A stretch of DNA of 64,000 nt from Chrysochromulina parva (GCA_002887195.1 PJAB01000013.1:1-64000); one strand, 5' to 3'; positions 28,456 through 38,636 are shown, numbered from the stretch's first letter. Notes: a model not told the origin generated them from the letters alone. Program-made: numbers and translations.

Positions 28456-31400
28456 ATGAGTGCGCCCAGGGGCAAAAAGTCAAAGGCGTGCAAGGTACCC
28501 AAGGAGCCGAATGAGTCCGGTGCGTCCAAGCGCACGGCAGGCGGTGGCGGCGGCGGCTCCTCAAAGGTAATGAATCCCAGGGGCAAAAAAGGTGACGATA
28601 CCGACGAAGACATGCTACGTGCAAGCACGCCCGATGCCGAGGAGGGCGAGGACGCGATCTGCACCACATGCGGAGAGGGCTGGTGGGTCGAGGGCAACTG
28701 GATGCTCCTTTGTGACGGGCCGGGCTGCGAGCGCGCGTTTCACACCAAATGCCTGAGGCCAGCGCTGGATGCGGTGCCCGAAGGCGAGTGGCTGTGCCCT
28801 ACGTGCGCTCGGTCGGCGAACGAGGATGAGGACTCGGCCTGCCAAGTGTGTGCACAGACGTGGTGGGCTGAGGGCAACGAGATGCTCCTCTGCGATGGCG
28901 CGGGCTGCGAGCGCGCATATCACACCACGTGCCTCGTGCCTGCGCTCGATGCGGTGCCGCAGGGCGATTGGCTCTGTCCGTCGTGTATCTGCAAGATGGT
29001 GGCGGCACCGGTCACGTCGCCGGTGATCGCGCCGTGCCTGCGCGCAATCGCATGGAGCACCGCGTGGCACTTTGCCCACGAGCGCGCCGCGAACATGGAG
29101 GGGGCAAAGGCCGCTAGAAAGGCGTTGTTCGCTGCGACGACGACGCTCGGCACTCTGCTGGCGGAGAAGATCGTCGAGGCGTGTGTGGGGCTATGCTGGG
29201 AGACGGCGGCGAAGCGGATGGCGACAGCAACCGCCTCCAACGAGCGTCGCGGGCCTTCTCCTGACGCCGACCAGGCCCCCGCCGCCATCGTCAAGGCGAA
29301 ACGAGTTTTCGACGCGCACGCGGCGACCCTCGCACATCGGCTGCCTGCGGCGCTGGTGACGACCCTCGTTGAGCTCGCTGCAGCGGCGACGGAGCACGCG
29401 GCAGCCGCCGCGACGCAGGGCGGTGATGGGGCAGGCTCGGCGGCGTCCTCAGTAGCAGCGTCCTCCTTCACCGCCCTCGAGGACGCGGAGCGCTGCCTCG
29501 GGCGCCTCGATGACACGTGGCCGCCGCTCTGGCGCGGCACGCCCTTGCCGACCGCGCCGCTCGCCGAGGCTCTCAAGTGGCTCTCCTGGAATTCAGCCTG
29601 GCAGATGGCCAATGAACTCTCTGGGCTGCGTGTGGACGCACGGCGGGCGCTCACATCAGTGGAGGAGCACCGGGCCAAGCTGCTCGCGGCGCTGCCGGAC
29701 GAGCTTGTGGATGTGTGCCATCGGCTGTGCTCTGAGGCGGCCGCACGGGCGTCACACGAGCGCCTTGGCCAGGCCGATGCTGCTGAGAACGCGAGGCGGG
29801 CCTTCGAGCTCCACGCCGCTGCGCTCGCACGCCGTCTGCCCGCGGCGCTCGCAGGCACCATCGTCGACCTTGCCGTCTCCGCCAGCTGGCATGCGGCCAA
29901 CAGCCGTCGTGGTTTCAAGGACGACGCGGCTGAGGACCTGAAGCTCTTCGAGAAGCATGCGCGCGCACTCATTAAGCTGAGTGAGGTCCTTCCTGTGGCG
30001 CCTCCACGAGTGGGCTCGAGTGAACCGGAGCGCCGCCGGCGGCGGCTGCGTTCACGCCGGCAGCAGCGGCAGCAGGCCGCGCGCCCTCTCGGCGTGCCGC
30101 TCTCAGCGGCCGGCAAGCGTGCCCTCAAGCGCGCGGTCAAGCGGCGCCTCATGATGCGTCATAACCGTCTCGTACGAGATGCGCTCTACGCGGCGCTGCC
30201 AGAGGCGGCACGTGTGGTATGGGACGGCTGCCCGTTCCCTGTGCTTCTGGCCCCGAGCCGTCTCCGTCACGGCACAGCGGCGGGCGCGGGAGCGAGGAAT
30301 GCGCCAGCTGTTACGGCCGACGCGGACGCCCCGACGACCGACGCAACCCCCGACACCATCCCCGACACATCGCCTATCACAACGCCCGAATGGGTGCGCA
30401 TAGCGATGGCAGCCCTATTCGGTCGGCAGACGGCCGCGAGCTCCGGCGGCGGTGGAGGTCAGCTCGGACTGCCACCATCGCACCCGCTCGCGTCGGCTAC
30501 GCTGCTCGGCATTCCGTCCTCGGGTGTAATTGGCATTTCATCCTCGGGTGCCGTCGCTTGCACGGCCGGCGACGAGGACGGCGACGGCAATGCCGACGGC
30601 AGCGAGGGCGGCGACGACGAGGGCGACGACGACGAGGGCGACGGTACGGGCAGCGCGGCAGTCAGCGGCGGCGAGCGGCGGCGCGGCGGTGGCGGCGGTC
30701 GCGAGCTCTTCGTCGGTGCACGCGTCGAGGCTCAGTACGGCACCGCCGACGACGAGGAATGGTGGCCAGGTACCATCACACAGCTGTGGACCAACGGTGA
30801 TGTGGACGTGCAGTACGACGATGGTGACTTTGAGGCACAGAAGCCGCGGCGGCGTGTGCGCCCGTGCCGTGGTGCCGCTGCTGCGAGCACCGCCACGCAC
30901 ACCCTGATGCATCCTCGGCATTCGCACGTGGCGTTCGTGGGCGCGCGGCCGCGCGGTGACGCGGCCGACGACGCCGACCGCTCGCAGCCGCTCAGTGCGC
31001 GGTTTGCCCTGTGCGGCGTACGGCTCGCCATGGTCGAAGAAGGCCTCTTTGCCGACTCAAGTACGGGAGGCCTCATCAAGAGCAGCGTCCACGTCCACTG
31101 GCTCCAGCCGCTCGCCGAAGCTGGCGACCATGCCGACGTCGACGGCTCCCTCACGCTCGGCCTTCGCTTCGATCGCTCGCGACTGACGTCGCTCAAGGGC
31201 TTACTCTGCGCTGTCCACTTGAGCCATGGCGGTTGGGACGAGCGCGGTGGGCCGCTTTTCACACTGGAGGAAGCTGAGGCGGTGCGCGTGGCCGCGCGCG
31301 CGCGCGAGGCGGCGCGCGCGGCCGCGGAGGAGGAGGCGCGCTTCGAGGCCGAGCGCGCCGCGGCCGACCTCGAGCGCCGGCAGCGGCAGGCAATCGTCAT

Positions 31401-31485
31401 CGATTGGCACACTGGCATGCCCCTTGCGGACTCGTTGCCGGAGGGGAAGCGGCGGCGAAGCGCCGCCGCCCGAGCGTCTGAATGA
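28456..31485 (+). CDS. Double-PHD-finger chromatin protein with Tudor-like domain
   Basis: The protein is 1009 aa from 28456; an ATG at 28399 would add 19 residues. Two near-identical PHD fingers lie at residues 68-117 and 128-178 (CTTCGEGWWVEGNWMLLCD and CQVCAQTWWAEGNEMLLCD, each closing with WLCP.C), clearly a recent duplication. A helical region follows, made of repeated W..AW..A and HAA-type units (about 190-520). After a basic block and an acidic Gly/Asp stretch comes a Tudor/Agenet-like fold (VGARVEAQYGTADDEEWWPG near residue 750, then VDVQYDDGDFEAQK). The C-terminus is an Arg/Ala/Glu helix. PHD and Tudor domains read histone tails, so a nuclear role is inferred; no catalytic domain is seen. 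Confidence 0.85.
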   Translation: MSAPRGKKSKACKVPKEPNESGASKRTAGGGGGGSSKVMNPRGKKGDDTDEDMLRASTPDAEEGEDAICTTCGEGWWVEGNWMLLCDGPGCERAFHTKCLRPALDAVPEGEWLCPTCARSANEDEDSACQVCAQTWWAEGNEMLLCDGAGCERAYHTTCLVPALDAVPQGDWLCPSCICKMVAAPVTSPVIAPCLRAIAWSTAWHFAHERAANMEGAKAARKALFAATTTLGTLLAEKIVEACVGLCWETAAKRMATATASNERRGPSPDADQAPAAIVKAKRVFDAHAATLAHRLPAALVTTLVELAAAATEHAAAAATQGGDGAGSAASSVAASSFTALEDAERCLGRLDDTWPPLWRGTPLPTAPLAEALKWLSWNSAWQMANELSGLRVDARRALTSVEEHRAKLLAALPDELVDVCHRLCSEAAARASHERLGQADAAENARRAFELHAAALARRLPAALAGTIVDLAVSASWHAANSRRGFKDDAAEDLKLFEKHARALIKLSEVLPVAPPRVGSSEPERRRRRLRSRRQQRQQAARPLGVPLSAAGKRALKRAVKRRLMMRHNRLVRDALYAALPEAARVVWDGCPFPVLLAPSRLRHGTAAGAGARNAPAVTADADAPTTDATPDTIPDTSPITTPEWVRIAMAALFGRQTAASSGGGGGQLGLPPSHPLASATLLGIPSSGVIGISSSGAVACTAGDEDGDGNADGSEGGDDEGDDDEGDGTGSAAVSGGERRRGGGGGRELFVGARVEAQYGTADDEEWWPGTITQLWTNGDVDVQYDDGDFEAQKPRRRVRPCRGAAAASTATHTLMHPRHSHVAFVGARPRGDAADDADRSQPLSARFALCGVRLAMVEEGLFADSSTGGLIKSSVHVHWLQPLAEAGDHADVDGSLTLGLRFDRSRLTSLKGLLCAVHLSHGGWDERGGPLFTLEEAEAVRVAARAREAARAAAEEEARFEAERAAADLERRQRQAIVIDWHTGMPLADSLPEGKRRRSAAARASE

Positions 31486-31982
31486 TCTGCTTTTACGTTA
31501 GATAAACTATAACGGTTGAACTGGTCGCGGAAAAGTTTTTGCGCGAAATCGCGCGGGCGGGGTGTACAGCGGTAGGCAATCCCCCTGTCCGTGCTCCGAA
31601 CGGACCCGGACTACCGAGAACCTCCGTTCGAATGTCTTGGACAGGCTCCAAGCTAGGACAGGCTCCTCGCCTCGTCGTGACGTGAGCGCTATCGCGCCGC
31701 CCAGATCTCGATGAAATAGCATGTGAAATAGACTCGTAGTCGAGCGACGAGCCGGCGGCGGCGAGACATAGATTGCCGGCAGGCAGCGTACAAAGCTGGA
31801 AGCAAAAGCTCCGCGTACCGCCCTTACGTTAGCGGGCGTTACGGGCGGCTATTAAATCGCATTACGTTATGCCCGCGCCCGCGCGCTTCGCGGGTGACGG
31901 AAATCTACTAACTAGACCGGCCTTCCGCCATCGAGCACCGAATGTCAATGTGAATCACGTGCATGCAGCGATGCGCACATTC
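31486..31982. other. Intergenic region
   Basis: These 497 bases lie between convergent 3' ends. There is a GC-rich inverted stretch (CCCGCG ... CGCGGG) around 31871-31894 and several ACGTTA strings. I see no gene. Confidence 0.4.
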
Positions 31983-33341
31983 TCACTGCGCGCGTGTGTA
32001 ACTACTGGAACTGCTGTTATCCATACCAACGAAACGTGTCGGGTTTGATAACGGGGGAGGCGTCGAGCAGACGCGCCACCCATGGCAGCACGGGAGCATA
32101 AGCACGCTGCGATCTTGCGTCGCCCAGCGCTCGCACGGCAGGCTGAGGGCCGCCGCACGACAGAAGCGTCTCTGCGCTTCGCGATGCCATCGCCGCTGGC
32201 TTCCGCCAGGAGGGCGCGTCGCGCAATAGCGTGCGAACCCACCTTGCGTTCCGTGGGCGTTTCGTGTGGCGTTGAAGTCGCGGCGTACGAGCTGGAAGGT
32301 TTCTTGTGTCCTTACCCGGTGAGCAAGCAGTGACGGCGAGCCCCTCCATCGACCGCCGCTCCAGTCAACATCAAAGCGTCCCAAAGCGCCGTCCAAGTTG
32401 ATCAGGTTTACCACGGGGTGCTGCGCGATGATAAAGCCTGGAACGGCATCACCGCCCGGCGGGCAGGAGACCGCCTCGAGACGGTGGAGGAGGGCTTGCA
32501 AGGGGTTGATGGCCCACGCATGCAGCTCGCGCGACATGAGGTTCAGTGAGCCTAGCATGAATGGGTAGGGCCCATAGCCCTCGCAGCCATGCCGACGCCC
32601 CAGGTTGAGAGCGCCAGCTATACCAACGGCGTGGCACTGAAGGCGAGGTAGCCACGCCGGCTTGCGGGTCTTGTTCTGCCGGGCAGCCTCTAGCGAGGTC
32701 GCGTTCAGATAGTAGTAGTTTGCAACCCCCGCCCATGATGGACCCAACGGTGCAGCGTCTAACAGCAGCAGCAAGGGAGGCAGATCGATGAGCGCGTCAT
32801 CATCTGTGACCCCATACCACTTAGCCTGCCAGCGCTGGGCATGTACGAACCAGCCCACCGTTTTGAAAGCCATGATGCGCTCCCTTGAACAGAGCTGCTC
32901 CCATGGCCCGCGATTGCGCGTCCAACGCGGCTGGGCCGTTGGCACGGCCACCTCATCGGCCTCCAGAGCTCCGTGTGCATGACTCTCTGTGCACCATTCG
33001 CTTGCACTCTGCGATCCGCACTCAGCCAACCATTCGGCACTGAGCACGTATCGAACATCCACGCCGAGCTCGTGCGCGCCTCGGTAGAGGACGCGTAGCC
33101 GCTGGCGACGGTCCTTCAGGTGCTCTGTGCTCAACACTCCTAGCACCATTGTCGCACGAGGAGGAGCAGGACTGGGCATCGATGGAATCAGACCGGAGTT
33201 CAATGCGTCTGGCGTGGTCCAGACACCGTGCAGCACCCACCAGCCACAGACGAGGCCAAGACCGAAGGAGGCGGCTGAACGTGAAGAGCAGCAGCACACA
33301 GGCCCGAGCAGGGTCGTCACGGTCATTTTCTGGGTTCTCAT
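31983..33341 (-). CDS. GT31-like glycosyltransferase, type II membrane protein
   Basis: The protein is 452 aa from the ATG at 33341. The frame runs back to 33557, but that would narrow the gap to the divergent gene to nothing. The N-terminus carries a signal anchor (ASFGLGLVCGWWVLHGVW). The catalytic part follows the beta-1,3-galactosyltransferase/Fringe plan: MVLGVLSTEHLKDRRQRLRV, a long variable part, then KWYGVTDDDALIDLPPLLLL with the metal-binding DDD, and later GYGPYPFMLGSLNLMSRELH. A Golgi enzyme adding Gal or GlcNAc-type sugars is likely; the acceptor is unknown. Its start is 142 bp from the start of the MYCBP-like gene. Confidence 0.7.
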   Translation of the reverse strand: MRTQKMTVTTLLGPVCCCSSRSAASFGLGLVCGWWVLHGVWTTPDALNSGLIPSMPSPAPPRATMVLGVLSTEHLKDRRQRLRVLYRGAHELGVDVRYVLSAEWLAECGSQSASEWCTESHAHGALEADEVAVPTAQPRWTRNRGPWEQLCSRERIMAFKTVGWFVHAQRWQAKWYGVTDDDALIDLPPLLLLLDAAPLGPSWAGVANYYYLNATSLEAARQNKTRKPAWLPRLQCHAVGIAGALNLGRRHGCEGYGPYPFMLGSLNLMSRELHAWAINPLQALLHRLEAVSCPPGGDAVPGFIIAQHPVVNLINLDGALGRFDVDWSGGRWRGSPSLLAHRVRTQETFQLVRRDFNATRNAHGTQGGFARYCATRPPGGSQRRWHREAQRRFCRAAALSLPCERWATQDRSVLMLPCCHGWRVCSTPPPLSNPTRFVGMDNSSSSSYTRAQ

Positions 33342-33483
33342 TTGCGTTTTCCAATTATGGGGTTTTGCGATTGGTATGCACTCTCGGCCGCGCGCCGCGT
33401 CCGTCTGTGATGAGTCGGTTCGTTTCTGGAAGCGCGTCGTTCTGAGCGATTCGAACTTTCGAGCAGAGCTTGAAGCGGTTGTG

Positions 33484-34122
33484 ATGGCGTCCGCGGCGCC
33501 TTTGCCGGTCGCGCGCCCAACCACCGTTCCTGCGGACCCCCTCAAGGATGCCTTCAATGCCTACGCAGACGAGTCGGGCGCTAAAGCGCTGCTGGCGGAG
33601 GCGCTCGTGGCGCTCACTAATGCATGGAGGAAGGGCGAGGTCGACCTACATCCAGGTCCGGTACCTTGGCTACGAGACTGGGCACACACGGATGCTGGTC
33701 GTGGCAAGACGCAAGGACCAGTATTGTCGGATGCGGAGAAAGAACAATTGTCCAAGTACCTCAGAGACTCTGGGGCGTACGACTTGCTCACCAAAGCGCT
33801 AATCGAGCTCTACGAGCTTGCCGACCGGCCCCAGGAGCCACTCATCTTCTATAAGGACTTTTTTGTAAGGCAAGCAGGCCCGTACGTCCCGCAACCGCCG
33901 AGAGCCAAGAAAGACCGGCCCGTATTGGAGCCTACCGCGCCGGCGGCCCAGCCAGCAGAGCCCGCAGCTGCAGCAGAGCCCGCAGCTGCAGCAGAGCCCG
34001 CAGCTGCAGCAGAGCCCGCAGCTGCAGCAGAGCCCGCAGCTGCAGCAGAGCCCGCAGCTGCAGCGGAGCCCGCAGCTGCAGCAGAGCCCGGGGCCGCCCC
34101 GCCTCCGGAACCACCAGCATAG
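33484..34122 (+). CDS. MYCBP (AMY-1)-like protein with duplicated core and PAAAAE repeat tail
   Basis: The protein is 212 aa from 33484; the frame is open to 33127, but that part is antisense to the divergent gene's 5' end. The central EKEQLSKYLRDSGAYDLLTK and ALIELYELADRP match the human AMY-1/MYCBP helix pattern (F..YL..SGV.D.LTK.LV.LYE). An earlier segment, DAFNAYADESGAKALLAEAL and VALTNAW, looks like a second, diverged copy. The tail has seven exact PAAAAE hexapeptides coded by an 18-bp minisatellite. AMY-1 proteins bind Myc and AKAP proteins and also occur in cilia; the role here is unknown. Confidence 0.72.
   Translation: MASAAPLPVARPTTVPADPLKDAFNAYADESGAKALLAEALVALTNAWRKGEVDLHPGPVPWLRDWAHTDAGRGKTQGPVLSDAEKEQLSKYLRDSGAYDLLTKALIELYELADRPQEPLIFYKDFFVRQAGPYVPQPPRAKKDRPVLEPTAPAAQPAEPAAAAEPAAAAEPAAAAEPAAAAEPAAAAEPAAAAEPAAAAEPGAAPPPEPPA
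33961..34086 (+). repeat. 18-bp coding minisatellite
   Basis: Seven units of CCCGCAGCTGCAGCAGAG encode PAAAAE repeats at the C-terminus of the MYCBP-like protein. One unit has a single silent change (GCAGCGGAG). Each unit contains the PstI-like palindrome CTGCAG. Confidence 0.95.
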
Positions 34123-34826
34123 TCGCCACCAAAGCCTCACGCAGCGCCGCCTCAGGGCACGGCCGCATCGCGCATGCTGCCAGCTGCGATAGCCCCGGGC
34201 GTGTCGGGCCTCGTGGAAGCACGACGTACGACGCACGACGTACGACGATGTGTTCTCGCGGACCTTACGCGGACCGTCCCAAACACGGCCTCGCCTCGAG
34301 GGCCGGACCGCCGACGATACGCAGCGATCTACGCCACGCGCGCGCCGCAGTGGCCGCCGCCGTGCAAGGCCGAATTTGAGAGATCGAGTGTTGAACATTG
34401 AAGATGAAGTCGAAGATTTCGATATTTACGGACCGCGTCTCGAGAATCGACAACGTCGATTATCGTTAATGAGGCATATGCGAATTTGCTAAGAACGGAT
34501 GCATCGCCAGATCGGGGTTCGCGGCATTTCGGATTCGTAGTTACGATTTTGATAGATCCGCGACGCTTTACGAAGAGGATGGTGATTATTATGGCGTGTA
34601 TTGAACCGCGTCAAAGCGTGCGAAAGTCTCGCGAGATCGCGACACGTGACGGATAAGTGACGGAGTTGCCCCGCATAATTATGTATGGACAAGGCTTCCT
34701 AGTGGACAAGGCCGCGCCGAGACGGCCGACGGCAGCCTCGCCGCGCGTGAGCCGGCCGCGCGCGCCGCGGCACTCCGCTCAATCCCGCGGAAATCCCTGG
34801 GGCTGGGCGGGGGTAAGACGGAGAGT
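34123..34826. other. Intergenic region
   Basis: These 704 bases lie between convergent genes. A short ACGACGTACGACGC-type tandem lies at about 34218-34248. The stretch 34380-34690 is AT-richer and has no credible frame. No gene seen. Confidence 0.45.
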
Positions 34827-36963
34827 TTAAGAGAGTATCTCAACACGAGAACGCCGTTGCAGCCCCCCTTGAGCTAGGGCCCATTGCCCGATGTCGGCCG
34901 CCTCGATCGTGTACGCGAGCCCGGGCGGCGCGAGTCCGTTCCCCGCGAGCGTGAAGAAGTAAAACGGCCGGTCACGCACGTGGGTATTGGCGCCGCCACG
35001 GTGCATGGTGTGCAGCGCGTACACGGTTACGCTGCCCGAGGGTACAGCGACAGGTACGTGGGGCAGCTCCTGCTGGCGCGTGCGGTCAGAGACGGCCGGA
35101 TCGAAGCTGTGCGAGCCTGGGATGACTTCGAGAGCTCCCTGCGTGGCGGCGGTCTCGACGAGGCTCACCTGCAGAGCGAATCCAAAGGGATCCGAACGAA
35201 TCGGCGCAACCCCGAAATTGTCAGACGCAATCAGGGGTACTCAGGGTGGGCACGATGTGCGCTCAATACGACGCTTTCACCTGAATCGAGACCGTCATCG
35301 ATGAGCACGAGACGACCGAAGGCGCCACGTCGCGATGGAAGAGCTGTGCTTGGGCCCCCGGGGCCGTGCACATGAAGCCACTCTCGAGAAGCACAGGGGC
35401 GCTCGTCCCAAGCGCCTGCTCCAAAAAGGGCGCGAGCGACGACGACAGCTCGTCCAGAGCCGCTGCCGCGTCGTCGACGGGCAGTGCCTTATGCACACGG
35501 AAGCTCTTGTCTCGAGTGACCCCAGTGTAATCACGGGTGTGGTTGCCTTGCTGGGCGGCGCGCACGCGCTCGAGCAGTGCAGCGACGCGCGGCGCGCTCA
35601 GCAGCTGCGGAAACACGACCAGCCCATGACGGCGCCATTTGGCTAAGGCGTCCGCGAGGGCGCCAGCAGAGGAGGCTGGGTTGGAGGCGGAGAGCCCCTC
35701 GATGGTCGATGAGGATGGGTGGGTCTCACACGCATCCAACGCACCCACCGCGCCGCCCTCACAATCGCCGAGGCCGTCGCTGGCCTTGCCCTTACCGCCG
35801 GCGCCGCATGCCGCACCTGGCGCCGTGCCGAGTAAGGCCTCCATCTCCGCCGTATCGCACGGCCGCCGATCGCCAAAAGCTACGTGTGTGGCGGCGCACG
35901 TGTTGCCGGGCGCGAGAGCGAGAGCTGCCTTGTAGTGATCGAGCGCGCACCAGCCGCCCAGCTCCTCGCATGGGCCGTGCACGCCATACATGCGAAGCCC
36001 CTCGCCGATCGCCACGTATGCCTCAGCACTCGTCGGCTGCAGCAACAGTGCCACGCCGTAGGTGGACGCAAGGAAGCGTCGATGATCTGCCGCAATCTCC
36101 TCGGCGCTCCGGCTGCCCGCGGGCGTTTGGTAGCAGCGCCCGAGACCCATGTAGGCCTCCACGCGCGTCGGCTCGAGCGCGAGCGCCGCCGCGTACGCCG
36201 CACGACCCTCTGACAGCCGATCGGCCCGACGCAGCATGCCTCCCAAATTGAGATGAGAACCAACGGCTGCCGCGCCGGTCGGTGCCAGTCGGATGGCCGC
36301 GCGCCAGCTTGCCTCCGCGCCCGCCACGTCGGCGAGCTCTTCCTGCACGTACCCGAGGGACGCCCAAGTGGCCGCGTGCGCCGGTCGCAGCTCAGTCGCT
36401 CGCCGGAAGGCGGCGAGGCTCAGCTGCCACTTCTGCTGCTTGGCATAGGCATCGCCGAGCGACACGTGCGCCTTCGCGTCGTCCGGCACGAGGCCTATGG
36501 AGGTGGTGAGCGCCTCGATGGCACCCTGAAGGTCCGACTCCTTTGCGGAGATCAGGTTGAGCCCAAGGCTATAGTAAGCCTCGGCGTCATCCGGTCGGAG
36601 GCTGAGGCAGTGTCGGAAGGCAGCGACCGCCTCGGCATCGCCGACTCCTTGATCGACAAGAGCGTTGCCGAGGTTGAACCATGCGTTCGCATCTTCGGGC
36701 GTTCTGTCCGTGACGGTCCGAAACGCAACTATGGCCTCTTCCGTGTTGCCCTCGGCCTGCGCCGCAAGACCATAGTTGGTCAGAATGGCCGGATGGTGGC
36801 GGAGCGGCTCGTGCTCAGCCATGGCGGCGCGGTAATTCGGCGCAGCGCCCAGCAGATCACCCTGCTGGTGAGCCGTGACTGCGAGTTGCAAATGTTGCCG
36901 CCAATCAGCCGTGGCCGTCGAGAAGAACGTCGTGAGCACAAGCGCGTGAGTCGACGGCGCCAT
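34827..36963 (-). CDS. TPR-repeat protein fused to a phytanoyl-CoA-dioxygenase-type domain
   Basis: Two exons, 36963-35281 and 35168-34827, with a 112-nt GT-AG intron (phase 0) give 674 aa. A short hydrophobic start (HALVLTTFFSTATA) may be a signal peptide. Tetratricopeptide repeats cover residues 20-340, for example DANAWFNLGNALVDQG, AEAYYSLGLNLISA and AHVSLGDAYAKQQKW. After an Ala/Gly linker comes a PhyH-like Fe(II)/2-oxoglutarate oxygenase: the first metal pair is in LFHRDVAPS (H-x-D), then across the splice GALEVIPGSHSFDP, and the distal His and Arg in HTMHRGGANTHVRDRPF. The domain would hydroxylate a substrate; the TPRs may recruit it. Confidence 0.83.
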
Positions 36964-37148
36964 ATTTCGTGCGCGGTGAGTCTGTGAACACGATCAAATA
37001 CGCCCGAAGCCGCACCCCTCAGCGCCCCCTGAGTCAGCGCACACAGTGTGTGCCCGCACTCTCTCTCTCTCTCTCTATGACTCTCGTCTCTCACTCATCA
37101 TCGCCCCTCGCTTCAGCCTCGTGTTCCGCGGGATTGTGACTGTATCGC

Positions 37149-38636
37149 TCACGGCCGACGCAGACTGGCGACTTTCTCCCCGGTGATGCGCGTGAAGGTG
37201 CTCTCGACGTCGACCTCGACAGAGTCGAAGTAGGTGGACTCATCAGACGAGTGTAGCACGTGCAGGCCGTCAGGCACGCCGTCAGGAGTCGGCTGGTACA
37301 CGGTCCGCACCTCGGCGAGCAGCTTGCGCGACGGCTTGAGCAGCGGCAGCACCGCCGCCAGCTCGCGCTTCGCGATAGCAAGCGCATCCATACCCGCAGT
37401 CGGTCCCTCGACTCGCGCGGAAGCGACTACGACCCAGCGTCCCGCAGGCGCGACACCGTGGGTAGGGCCGAAGGCGCACATGTACGCATCGTGCTCGCGT
37501 CCGATGGCCGCGGCGGGCAGTATTAGCTGGCACGAGGTCGCCTCCTTGCAGAGGTTCGGAGGATGCGCGAGCACTGCGTACAAGCGCACCACCTCATACG
37601 CAGGCTGCACGGCGCCGGGCGCGAGGGCGGCGGCGTGCTCGGGGGCGCAGACGACGCACTCAGCGCGCAGAGGCACACCGTCAGCCGTCTTCACGCCCAT
37701 CGCGCCGCCACTCTCCGCACCCGCCGACAACAGCCCAGTCAGAGGCTGACCCACGAGGCAAGTGCCGCCATGGCTCTCGAGGACGCCCGCCATGGCAGAG
37801 GCGAGAGTCGACCCGAAGCCGCCTACGGGGTACACGTAGGGCGAGGTCATGTGCGGGAAGGTGCGGTACGCGTCCTTGTACCGTTTGAGCCGCCGCACGA
37901 ACTCGAGCGCGGGCACCTTCTTGAGCGCTCCCTGCTGGAGAGCCATGCCTCGTGAGATCATGTGCGCCGCATCGGCGGGCAACTCCCAAAAAGCGAGGAA
38001 CTTGGCGGCGCTCATCTTGCGCAGGTCGAGCTGGCGTTTGGAGAGGGGTCCCGCTAGGTGTGTGCGCGCGTCAGCCTCAACGTACCGCTCCACCCAGTGG
38101 AAGAACTGGAGCACGCGAGCCTTCTCGAGCGGCGCAAGCATGCGCGTCTTGACCACGTCCTCCGAGTTGGCGAGGACGCGGTGGACGTCGGCCGTGCCAT
38201 CGGCGCGCTGCCGATAGATGAGCGAGCGCTGCACGCGCTTGAAGCCCGGCGGGTTCATATGCTGCCACGCGCCGCTCGCGGTGAGCAACTGCAGCTGCGC
38301 ACCCGCCGCCATGAACATCTTCGGCTCGCGCTCAATGAGGTACTCGGAAGGCTTGCCGAGCTTCTGCTCAGAGAGCGCCGCGCCGGGCCCGTCGAGCTCA
38401 TTGGCTAGCTTCTGCAGGTCGATGCTGCGCGACGCGCCGCCGAGCGCCTCTGACGGCTCGATCTGCAGCACGAGCTTGCCATGCTGTGACAGCAGGCCTG
38501 CGAGCAGTGACTCCTTGATGCCGGTGCCCACGATGATGACGTCGTACTTGGGTTGCAGCGCGGCGAGGGGGCTCGCGTCCGCCGCGCGAGCAAGTAGCAG
38601 CAGCAGCAGCACGTGCACTGGCCTGCTGAGCTCCAT
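37149..38636 (-). CDS. Rab GDP-dissociation-inhibitor-like protein with signal peptide
   Basis: The protein is 495 aa from the ATG at 38636; the frame is open to 38735. The GDI/REP start is clear (KYDVIIVGTGIKESLLAGLL, the dinucleotide-binding fold), as are SPYVYPVGGFGSTLASAM and the later LHVLHSS and STYFDSVEVDVE. Two oddities stand out. A hydrophobic stretch (VHVLLLLLLARAADAS) looks like a cleavable signal peptide, yet GDIs are cytosolic. The first conserved block reads EALGGAS where GDI has YYGGE, so Rab binding may be changed. Authentic GDIs extract prenylated Rabs from membranes. It may be a paralogue acting elsewhere, or a flavin-enzyme-like relative. Confidence 0.75.
   Translation of the reverse strand: MELSRPVHVLLLLLLARAADASPLAALQPKYDVIIVGTGIKESLLAGLLSQHGKLVLQIEPSEALGGASRSIDLQKLANELDGPGAALSEQKLGKPSEYLIEREPKMFMAAGAQLQLLTASGAWQHMNPPGFKRVQRSLIYRQRADGTADVHRVLANSEDVVKTRMLAPLEKARVLQFFHWVERYVEADARTHLAGPLSKRQLDLRKMSAAKFLAFWELPADAAHMISRGMALQQGALKKVPALEFVRRLKRYKDAYRTFPHMTSPYVYPVGGFGSTLASAMAGVLESHGGTCLVGQPLTGLLSAGAESGGAMGVKTADGVPLRAECVVCAPEHAAALAPGAVQPAYEVVRLYAVLAHPPNLCKEATSCQLILPAAAIGREHDAYMCAFGPTHGVAPAGRWVVVASARVEGPTAGMDALAIAKRELAAVLPLLKPSRKLLAEVRTVYQPTPDGVPDGLHVLHSSDESTYFDSVEVDVESTFTRITGEKVASLRRP

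Noticed and set aside
33127..33483. N-terminal extension of the MYCBP-like frame
   Set aside because: It is antisense to the start of the GT31-like gene; the conserved part begins after the Met at 33484.
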